Part shown: positions 55,481 through 64,000 of the stretch, one piece after another
Layout: every line of letters begins with the position of its first letter
How positions within the stretch are numbered: the stretch's first letter is position 1
Assembly (NCBI RefSeq): GCF_026210795.1
Contig: NC_089435.1
Span: 2,108,001-2,172,000, forward strand
Direction of reading: 5' to 3'
Source: Rhizophagus irregularis
Taxonomy: Eukaryota; Glomeromycota; Glomeromycetes; Glomerales; Glomeraceae
Length of the DNA stretch: 64,000 nucleotides
Position numbers and translations under genes: made by a program
Notes under the pieces: generated by a model
Databases searched by the model: none
Told to the model about the DNA's origin: nothing
Seen by the model: the letters and a program-made list of their open reading frames with translations, nothing else

Positions 55481-57930
55481 GTCTGTTAAAATTGGGTTCC
55501 TTGATACTGTGTCTTTTAAGATTTTTTTTTCATATTATTAGATTCACGTAATATTAATATTTCTATAGACTCGTGATCGCATGGTCAATTGGGTCACTAT
55601 AAATTAAGCTAAGTTTACATACTAGTTTATTGAAAGTTTGAGCTATCAATATTATAGATACTAAGGAAATTGATTATCAAATTTTTTGACAAATAAATTG
55701 AAGTAATTTGAATACAATATTAATCATATACCTACACTCAGGAATGTTTTCAAAAATATTTTTTTTTTGAAAATCAGTCAAAAAAACGCTACTTTAACGT
55801 TTCTTTCCTATTTTATAGGACCTGATCTTTTTTGGCCGCTTTTTATTTCCCTACATAGAATATTGCCTGCTCAATAGCCAGATTGATAAAGCATTTATTC
55901 CGCGTTATGCTTTTAAATGTAATATAAGCCCGGTCTAACTGTATGTTTTCTCCAACTAAATAAATATATATATATATTGGTGTATCGAATCATATTGTTA
56001 TGGTCTGAGTTCTCTCTTTTCTTTAGGACTTTGCTATTTTCTTTGGGACTTCTTACTTCCCCTTTTCGGACGTTTTTTCGCTATGAGTAAAGTAGTACAC
56101 CGTTCGTATGCTTCCAAAAGAAATAAATTGCTTTAATGAATATGAAATCGTAGTTAATGATGTAATGATGTAATGATATAACGCCCACAGTAAATACAGT
56201 AAAATACTGAAATAGTATATAAAATTTGACGTCATATACAAGATTACGTTCTATTTTATATACTACGGAGTTCACATGTTTATAATATGACTCATCATGG
56301 TTAAGTGATACATGATTAAAATATATAAAATAGCAACTTTTTTCTCTTAATCTCTTTAACTCCTCTCTTCTTTCTTATTCCTTCTCACCTTTCTTTTTCT
56401 TTTATTTTTTTTTCTTGTTAAGTATGGTAATAGGTAAGGTACAACCAACTCCACACCTCATTTTAAAACGTAGGTACGACCAACTCCACGCTAAAAACTT
56501 TATAAAAAGTTAAAGCCATACATAAACAAATTTTTTAATAAAGTTGAGTAGAGAAACCTGTGTTTATTGCTCGATCGACTTTCCCACATTACATATATAT
56601 ACGTACGTATTTTATGTATGTATGTACATAGTACGTATTGTGTATATATGTAAACCAAATAATTAGATGGGGGAATGAGAAAGCTTATTTTTGGTTTTAC
56701 AAAAATAATTTTCTTTCTTGTTCTGATGCACATGTGCATTATTTGTTTTATTTGTTTTGATTTTTACGTAAATAATTTTCTTTTATAATTTTCTTTCTTG
56801 TTTTTAATGCATATGTGCATAAGTAGTAGTATCTGGGGCCAGAACATAACTAAAAAAACACAGTTTACATATAGAATTTGTCAAGTTGTGAAAGTTATTA
56901 TATTATATATCTATATGTCCGAACGTCTCTGCTCAATTTTTGTTCTTAATAACCCAAATATTATTTTTTTTTCAAATCCTATTAATTATAAACTGGTTGT
57001 ATAAGATTAAAGGTAAGTGGTTTCTTTTTTTCCCTGAACGAAGCTTGCCACCTCTACGTGGTGTTCAGGAGTAACAGTTGTAAGTTTATAACTAACCAAG
57101 AGCAAGCAATATTTTATTTTACATATTTTTGCGCCATTTTGTATTGAATGTCACGTAAAAATGTTTATTCATAACACTCATAACATTAGCATCATGTTGC
57201 GTATAATGGATCGTAAGTAAAAAAGAAATGAGATTTTCAAAGTTTTGGATTGGGTTACAGGTTTGGCCGGCCCGATTGAATTGGAAACTTGGAGATAATG
57301 GAGTCACAGCTCTTTTTTTTTAAAACAAAAAATCACTATTGAAGTTTTAAGATGTAGATATTACTAAAAAAGAAATTTATGAATAAAAGCTTTAACATTG
57401 TTTTAAAAATTGTTATTAAAGAAGTGAAATATGCGAAAATAATACTTTACAGAAATATGAATCTAATTACAGTATGTTTTCCAGGTTAAAATTTGTAGTA
57501 CACTCAGAATAATTATTGCTAATGACAAAAAAGTTGCTTTTAGATTGCACATTCCTGGTAGATGATCTGAATTTTTGGAGTTAATATTGTTTAAAATTGA
57601 ACTTGAAGGTGATTTTACTGAAGGTGTCACTAAGAACTTGGAGACAATATAATGAAACCTGTAAATTATAAGTTTTATAGACCTCCAAATACAATTGCCT
57701 GCTATTACTTCTCGTTTTAACTAAAAAAGATTTTGTGCGAGCTTAATAAAAGTTTGTCAAAAGATTTTCAAAGTCCAAATTTTATCCAAAATTACTCATT
57801 CAAATTTTTTATAAGTATTGACGAAACGATATTAATAAATAGTAATTACAAAATTGACGTTCAATTAAAAATTTAAAAGTATTAAACATATTAAAATACA
57901 TAAAATCAGATATTTAAACTCTGCCTAGGT
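55481..57930. other. Long AT-rich stretch without a supported gene
   Basis: Noted: a tandem duplication at about 56700-56820 (AATTTTCTTTCTTGTT followed by ATGCAYATGTGCAT), a TATATG/TACGTA microsatellite near 56590-56650, and a CCTGAAC...GTTCAGG hairpin at 57036-57071. Short frames of 60-80 codons show no protein-like signatures. Confidence 0.45.
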
Positions 57931-58510
57931 TTTCTTTTTATTAGGTCTTTTTTTTTTAGGCCCCTTTCTTTACGTCTTCCTTTCATAAAAATTCTGTATT
58001 GCCCGGTACCTTATATTACCGATCCACAAGATAAGCATAAATCAATTTATAATATTTTTTCTTTCTTGAATATAAACTCTGACGGTATTTTTAGTTTATA
58101 GGCACATATAATTAATTTTATTATTTTATCATCTTTTTTTGCTTTACTGACATAAAATTTAATGAGAAGATAGACCTAAAAAAGGTGGAAAAAAAAGATG
58201 ACGAAAAAAAAATGACGAAACGAAAGAAAAAAGATGACGAAGCGAAAAAAAAGACGACGAAACGAAAAAAGGTGTCTAAAAGAAGACCTAGTAAAGAGAA
58301 GACCTAGACAGAGAGAAGATAGACCTAAAAAAAAAGACAAAAAAAATAAGAAAAAAACACCACACACACACACAACCCACACTCCCAACCACATACCTAA
58401 AATACCTAAAGGAAGACGTAAAAAAAAGGGCCTAAGAGATAGAAGACCTAATAAAGAGAAGCCTAGGCAGAGAGAAGATGGACCTCGAAAACGAAGACGA
58501 TGAAAAAAAG
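57930..58510. repeat. A/G-rich minisatellite with an inverted edge
   Basis: 58160-58510 repeats GATGACGAAA, AGAAGACCTA and GAGAGAAGATAGACCTAAAA words and resembles 32.47-32.89 kb. At 57930-57985 the complementary AGGTCTTTTTTTTTTAGG and GTCTTCCTTTCAT appear, so the block is bounded by related sequence in opposite orientation. The Lys/Arg-rich open frame on the plus strand follows from the repeat. Confidence 0.65.
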
Positions 58511-59745
58511 GGGCAAGGTATTGAGGGTATATAAATACTTTTTTCGAATACATAGTGCTAATAATTAATAAAATCTTGATTGCGAAAAATCACGAGAGAA
58601 ATTGAATTATAAATATGTATATATCGCGTAAATAAACAATCTTACATCACACTAATAACAATGACTAATGAATAACTAATATCTCCTTAATCAAAAAAAA
58701 CACAATATATTTGCTAAGCAATTGATTATGTTTGGTATCATGTGATTATTACCAAATCTGTGCGACAATCGTTCATATAAATATCCTTATGTTAGCCTTA
58801 GCCCTTAGAACGAATATAATACATGATGGTTATAATAAATTTAACCATAAATATACCTTTATTTTTACTCTCGGGTGATTTATCCGCACACGCGCTGTTC
58901 TTCAATAAACCAATGATTAGATTATAATATTATGATCTTCGATACCAAACTATGCTTACTATCTTGTATTGCTTAAACTAATTTTTTGATAATACATGAT
59001 AAAGTCGATTTGCTATGTAAATGAAAAAATGAATCAGGTAGCGGATGTTTCAAGGGAGGAGTTTGCTGAGCATTAATCACGATCGGGTAAAACTTTAAAA
59101 CGTCAGCATAGGTTATTACAAGAATTCCCCGTTTAATCTTAACAGAATCACTTTTCAACAAAATAAAAAGATTCCAACGTAATCCCCGGAAACTCTATAA
59201 GGGTTACTCAATGAAATGAATAGCCGGGTAGTACTGTTTAAGTATGATTTTACACAAATTTAATATTTATGTAGGAAATATTGATTACATAATATATTAC
59301 AATAGAAGTGAGTTTATTTAAAAACGTTAATATATAAATAAATTTAATTTTTATCGCATAAAAGTTATAAAACTGTTATTGTCGACAATTTTGTTAATTC
59401 CCTAGATACATCCAAATTTGATGTTGAGCTTCGGGAGACAGCACTTCATTTTTAAACGAAATAATTATCATTAATATCCTAACGACCAGCTATATACTTA
59501 ATTTTTTGCACTAAAATGCGAAATATTTATATGCAACACGTAATCTTTTTTTAAATTGTTTATTTCGTAGTTATTCAAAATATAAAAATATTATTTTGTA
59601 AAAAAAAAAAGAAGACGAGAATTTCTCTAAGTTTTCTTAAAAATCGAATTTTTATGGAGGTAAAAGCAAGATTCAAGCGTAAAAAAAATACATTTATATA
59701 TCTAATTCCAAAATGAAATATATTATCATAATTTAGTTTAAGAAA
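58511..59745. other. Intergenic, nothing recognised
   Basis: AT-rich. A 62-codon minus-strand frame at 58973-59161 has some protein-like composition but no recognisable motif and is not called. Confidence 0.4.
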
Positions 59746-59748
59746 GCT

Positions 59749-60195
59749 TCTGAAATTCCATATCTTTGAATATCATATGTAATCCGTTTAATGAAATCGA
59801 AGCTGTAACCCAAATGTTATTAATTTGATTATTTGAATACTTGAAGAATTGTTGAATGCAATATTTTGTTGATAAACAAGTTGATGTTAAATTTTGTTGG
59901 ATTTGTCGTTGGATTAGAGAATTTTATCGAAGTTATGGCATTATCATAATTCTGGCCGACATTATTTGTTAATCCCGTGACTATTTATTTAATGTTCATT
60001 TATAATAATGATTGTTTCCATAACTACCATTGAATGATCATTTAAGCTAATTACAAATATTTCATGTTAATTTTGTTTCAAACAAAAAAGTAAAAGGTTA
60101 AATGAAATTATAAAAGGATATAATAATTGTTGTATATTATTATGGAACGTGAGTAAATTAATGCTATTATTCAGGGTCACGCATCTTCTAATGGG
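59749..60195 (-). pseudogene. Decayed copy of the N/Q-rich gene, C-terminal two thirds
   Basis: 59749-59925 and 60131-60195 align, in order, with the C-terminal, Gln-rich and middle parts of the gene at 62999-63538: CTGAAATTCCATATCTTTGA, TTTTGTTGATAAACAAGTTG, TGGATTAGAGAATTTT, and TAATGCTATTATTCAGGGTC. An unrelated 200-bp segment separates the two pieces. Confidence 0.65.
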
Positions 60196-60307
60196 TCCTT
60201 TAACTTATAAAGATCAATGTAATAAATTAGCGGAAAAGAATTTTGGAAATAAATTACTAGAATTTAGGGGACAACCAGAAACTCATGATATATTAATATG
60301 TACGTGA
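60191..60307 (+). other. Short coding-like segment, unknown
   Basis: From ATG 60191 the plus strand encodes 38 residues, including YKDQCNKLAEKNFGNKLLEF and RGQPETHDIL, before TGA. The composition is convincingly protein-like. It interrupts the N/Q-gene relic, so it may be an inserted gene fragment or exon. No family recognised. Confidence 0.3.
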
Positions 60308-60765
60308 TATATACCGTATCTGTTATCGACTTTACTTGCCATTTTACTAACATCACATTATCCCGAAATCATTTCAGAGAATCACCATTTTGCCGATAAC
60401 CATAAATCAACAAGATTTTCACTGAGTAAGTAATAATGTGATTATGTGAACCATATTACTTTTAATTTGAAATTGGATGTTATTTATTGAATAAATTCAA
60501 TTTTATTATTGTAGTTTGAAAAATATTAAAACAAGCTTATAATTTTTTTAAAAGCAGTGAATTTTACTTAAAGTAATATGAGGCGCAGCTAACTAATGAA
60601 ATTTATTTAAATAATTCCCGGTGAAATATCATATCAAGTCGGGTAATTTTGAAGTTGGGTAAATTTTTTTCATGTCAGTAAAATAGAAGTCAGCAAAATA
60701 GTGTCGGTTAATTTCATGTCGGTGAAATAGCTGTCTTAAATAGTATCGTAACCGATATATACAGT

Positions 60766-60888
60766 ACGTGTATCATTTGGTAAAAGTTTGAAGTGCGGGA
60801 GTTGCGGTATTAATGAGGTATTAGATTCCTATGATATTAATTGGAATTCGTTACTGTTACCCATTGGTAAATTAGAATGGTCTAAGTG
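60766..60888 (-). pseudogene. Decayed copy of the N/Q-rich gene, N-terminal part
   Basis: Matches the 5' coding part of 62999-63538 (ACGTGTATCATTTGGTAAA, TTGAAGTGCGGGAGTTG, GGTAAATTAGAATGGTC). Together with 59749-60195 it forms one dispersed relic broken by insertions. Confidence 0.65.
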
Positions 60889-61390
60889 AAAATATTTATG
60901 CCGTTAAATTCTTTCAGTAAATAAGCCATGCACTCATGTTTATGGTTTTATTAACAATAAGTTTATGTATAGTATTGTGTAGTTTTGTTATTTGAATTCA
61001 TTTTCTTAATGGTTACAAAAGGTGAATTTTATTTATTCCTTTTTTCTATTTTGAAAAAATGGAACTATGTAAATTGCTCAAAAATGATCATTCTTATAGA
61101 TGTCTGTTTTTGGTAAATTTCTTGCATAAAAGTCGAAACGTAATTAAATATTTCGTGTAAATCCGCAGTCTTGTTAATCCAAAATTTTACTTGTTATATG
61201 TTCTGCATAAAAATTTACAAATACCTGATTGATGAATACTAAATAATTTGTTTTTTTTTATTACACTAAGAACAGAACTTGAGATATCATAAAATAAGTT
61301 TTAGGTATAATTCTATATATAGCATTTTAGTTATATTTGTATTCTCGCTTCGCTTAGATCACAGCCGGTTTGATTATAAAATAAGCAATT

Positions 61391-61525
61391 TGTTGGACTT
61401 GTTGAATTTGTTGTCGAATTAAAAAATCTAATGGACGTAATTCGGTATATTGATATGTAACATGATAGATACGTGCATCATTGGGTTATGCGCTATCATT
61501 ACCCATTGGTAAATTGGAATACTGT
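61391..61525 (-). pseudogene. Third decayed fragment of the N/Q-rich gene
   Basis: TGTTGGACTTGTTGAATTTG, ATTCGGTATATTGATATGTA, CATGATAGATACGTGCATCA and GGTAAATTGGAAT align with the middle of the intact gene. It lies in the same orientation and lacks long frames. Confidence 0.65.
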
Positions 61526-62998
61526 AATTTTGTGCAGTGTGATTATTTGAATTCTTTTTGTAAAGCGAAAAACTATGAAGAATCAGAAAGTTGGAATGAA
61601 GTAATGGGTTATTTACAGTATACAGTATTACGTTTTTTTTTAAAAATATTATAAATAAAGCTTAGTGTAAATGATAGTGTAAATTAAATTGTCCCATACT
61701 CCCATGTAAAACAGTGTTCAGTGCACTCGTCCGAAAATTATAATTATGTTAAATCAATATGATCATTCTATGATAAACGCACACATAGAAGTACAGTAAA
61801 ATATGCATCTAGTAAAAACTATGAAGCAGAAGCTATATACCAACGTGTACTGTTGTAGTTATAAAAAACTACTATTAAATCCTCGAAACTAACTAAACAA
61901 AAAACCTAACGTCGTCCAATCGTGTGTATGCACCAAACAATCAAAACAAGAAAAAAAAACTTTTTTGCTAATTTTCTAGAATACTTTTCGTTAATTTTAA
62001 TGGAACTAGGAACGCAAATGCCTGACTCCTTGAAAGATGTTCCAATATTAACTTCTCAAACGGGTCTCGGTAGGCTAATTAACCGAGATCATATAGTATG
62101 TACAATGGCAAAATTGATTCGAAATATTTTTATCACGTGCAACAAATCATTTTATCTTTATAAAACGTAACCTAAAATATTATCACGTCATGTAAGTTAG
62201 TAAGTACAATAATAATTATTAGGCATAAAAACTTTACAAATCATATGAGAGATTTTGTTGAGAATGTAGAAAATTAAAGAATCATATCATATTATTACAT
62301 TAATGATTGTTCAGAAATTTCTGGAATATTTTCAACAAAATTTCAAAAAATTGGATACAGTATCAAATACATTGGTATTTTATAATTGATGATGGTCGAA
62401 ATATCATGTGTATCAGGTAAAAGTTTTAAAAAGTTTGATAGATACATCGGATAAATCACGAAGTGCCGAATAACTATTAAGGTATTTTTTTTTGGTGCTA
62501 CGAATTACTAAGACACCACAACTCCTGTTGATGCGCCTTTATATTATTAATTAGATCGGCACATTTTTCGACAAAGAATTTTCTATTGTACAAATAAACC
62601 CAGAAATTTATCATATAGTGTAATTGTGTATGCTAAATTACTTTATTCCGACTTTTCCGCAATAACTTATAATGCTCTACCGCAGTAACTGATAATATAC
62701 GCAATACGTAAATTTTTTTTTTAAAGAAAAAGTTTTATTTCAGTTTTAAATATTGATACAAATACATTTGGTTCGTTTTCGAATTATATATAAAAAAAAT
62801 TCCCAATCACTAATAAAAAAAACATAGAAAAAAAGTAGAAAGAATCAAAATTAAGTTGCCCATATATTAAAAGGAATATCTTAAAAATATTGTCTTAAAT
62901 AATATTAGCTTAATTTAACATTAATAAATAAGGAGTAAATTAAAACTCAAGAAGAAAAAAAACTTATTTCATCCTAAATATATTAATGAGTCTGATTC
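61526..62998. other. Intergenic, one doubtful open frame
   Basis: An open frame at 61922-62170 (MPDSLKDVPILTSQTGLGRL in its middle) looks partly protein-like but is unplaced. The remainder is AT-rich. 62.69-62.73 kb is the 3' flank shared with the relic at 53.55 kb. Confidence 0.35.
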
Positions 62999-63538
62999 TT
63001 AGGAATTCTGAAATCCTGTATCTTGGATTTTATCAGAAATAGTTTCGCTTACCGAATTTGAAGCCGTATTATAGGCGTCGTTATTATCCGAATATACTTG
63101 GGAAGTAGATTGAATATTAGTATCAAAAAAATTTTGTTGAATGCTGTTTTGTTGATAAACGGGTTGTTGAACTTGTTGAAATTGTTGTTGAATTTGTTGT
63201 TGAATTAGAGAATGTATGTTATTATGCAGTGGAAACTCATGACCAGGAATACGAGATAAATTAATACTATTATTCAAGCGTCGGGCATTTTCTAATGGGT
63301 GTAATTCAGTATATTGATATGTAACGTGATAGATACGTGTATCGTTTGGTAAAGGAAAGTAAAATTCAAATGTATCGTTTTGAAGTGCGGGAGTTGTAGT
63401 ACTAGTATTAGACATTTCTACGGCGGTGTTAATGGAAGTGTGTTGGTCGTTGTTAATATGTAAAGGTGCGAAGTTATTTTCAGTTTGATACATTGGTATA
63501 TCAGAATGATCTGGAGAAGTTTGGTTATTTAAATTCAT
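62999..63538 (-). CDS. N/Q-rich protein of unknown function
   Basis: Single open frame of 180 codons from the ATG at 63538, 179 aa. Residues 1-50 are polar and N/T/S-rich. 55-105 look more ordered (FEFYFPLPNDTRIYHVTYQY, TELHPLENARRLNNSINLSR), and 109-137 are Gln-rich (SLIQQQIQQQFQQVQQPVYQ). The C-terminus is S/N/D-rich. There is no signal peptide or membrane segment. The ordered middle is the part best kept in three relics nearby, which argues for a real, duplicated gene. Prion-like or transcription-activator-like composition is possible but unproven. I do not recognise the family. Confidence 0.65.
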   Translation of the reverse strand: MNLNNQTSPDHSDIPMYQTENNFAPLHINNDQHTSINTAVEMSNTSTTTPALQNDTFEFYFPLPNDTRIYHVTYQYTELHPLENARRLNNSINLSRIPGHEFPLHNNIHSLIQQQIQQQFQQVQQPVYQQNSIQQNFFDTNIQSTSQVYSDNNDAYNTASNSVSETISDKIQDTGFQNS

Positions 63539-64000
63539 TTTTCTAAAAAAATTTTAATTATGTTTGAATATTCATGAATATAATCAATTTTATATGAAGA
63601 AATTATTTAATATGCCAGAAAAAAAATTAAGAAAAAAAGGAGAAGGAAAAAATATAAATTTTTTTGAAAAAAAAACAGGTGAAAAAAGGGGAATATGGTA
63701 TCTTTATATATGTTTTTGAGAGAGAAGTACTTTTAACAATAGAAAAAATAAAAATAAAAAATAAAATAAGTAATAAACTCGGCGTAAAACGAGGAAAAAG
63801 AAAATTTTTTTTTTTGATTGTAAAATTAATTCCAAGAGGGTGTTAAGATGATTATATATATTTGATTCTGGTAATTATTTATAATATTTATTTTTTTTTT
63901 CGTTTTTCGTTTTTTTTATAGTGTATTTAATGAGAAGGGTTATTAATAATATTTATTTTAATTATATTAGTAAAGTAAGAGTTTTTGTTTTTTTAAATCC
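63539..64000. other. Upstream region of the N/Q-rich gene, right window edge
   Basis: AT-rich with A- and T-runs. No GATCAACAA-type element or convincing TATA box was identified, and no further gene. Confidence 0.4.

Noticed and set aside
56500-57307. Several 60-80-codon frames
   Set aside because: No motifs, composition matches AT-rich random sequence, and some cross microsatellites.
58176-58553. Overlapping Lys/Arg-rich (plus) and Leu/Phe-rich (minus) frames
   Set aside because: Both follow from the A/G-rich minisatellite; related repeat DNA at 32.5 kb has no matching frame.

Overview
The window looks like nuclear DNA of an arbuscular mycorrhizal fungus (Glomeromycotina, most likely Rhizophagus). 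The base composition is very AT-rich, introns are short GT-AG introns of about 65-130 bp, and the gene content is typical of that group: expanded BTB-TLDc proteins, a tyrosine-kinase-like (TKL) kinase with an HRDLHSGN loop, a Crinkler-type relic, a zf-GRF protein and abundant nested transposons. The organism assignment is inferred from family resemblance. No rRNA, intact tRNA, CRISPR or bacterial features were seen.

Layout. 1-8.2 kb holds a BTB-TLDc gene cut by the left edge, a duplicated upstream flank with a tandem 262-bp block, a TKL kinase whose C-terminal tail is built from seven small exons joined by phase-1 introns, and a second BTB-TLDc gene. 8.2-15 kb is repeat-rich (minisatellites, a 580-bp foldback element, several tandem arrays) around one unrecognised gene with a homopolymer frameshift. 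15-29.1 kb is one LINE (about 8.9 kb without its insertions, 14-bp target duplication). A 4.7-kb DNA transposon with a 9-exon, P-element-like transposase and a perfect 8-bp target duplication sits inside it, and a 518-bp hAT-type MITE lies in its 3' end. 29.1-34.2 kb is satellite and low-complexity DNA. 34.2-51.1 kb carries three more BTB-TLDc genes and two BTB relics, together with MITEs, a Crinkler-like pseudogene, a tRNA-like sequence and a 103-bp minisatellite. 51.7-52.6 kb holds a zf-GRF/coiled-coil gene. 53.5-64 kb is mostly decayed sequence: relics of an N/Q-rich gene whose intact copy lies at 63-63.5 kb, a broken gene interrupted by a hAT-type MITE, and minisatellites.

The BTB-TLDc genes share one architecture: a 257-nt first exon, a single intron at the same codon and phase, and one long second exon. 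They also share a compact promoter (TATA plus a GATCAACAA-containing element). They fall into two subtypes by promoter and flank. Subtype A is the genes at 1, 6.6 and 34.2 kb. Subtype B is the genes at 39.2 and 47.9 kb, the relic at 50.6 kb and a flank without a gene at 9.0-9.5 kb. Related GATCAACAA/GGTCAACAA elements precede the kinase and the zf-GRF gene, and the LINE's target duplication contains the same motif. The region therefore combines birth-and-death evolution of a signalling/adaptor gene family with several layers of transposition, and paralogous empty sites let several insertions be defined precisely.
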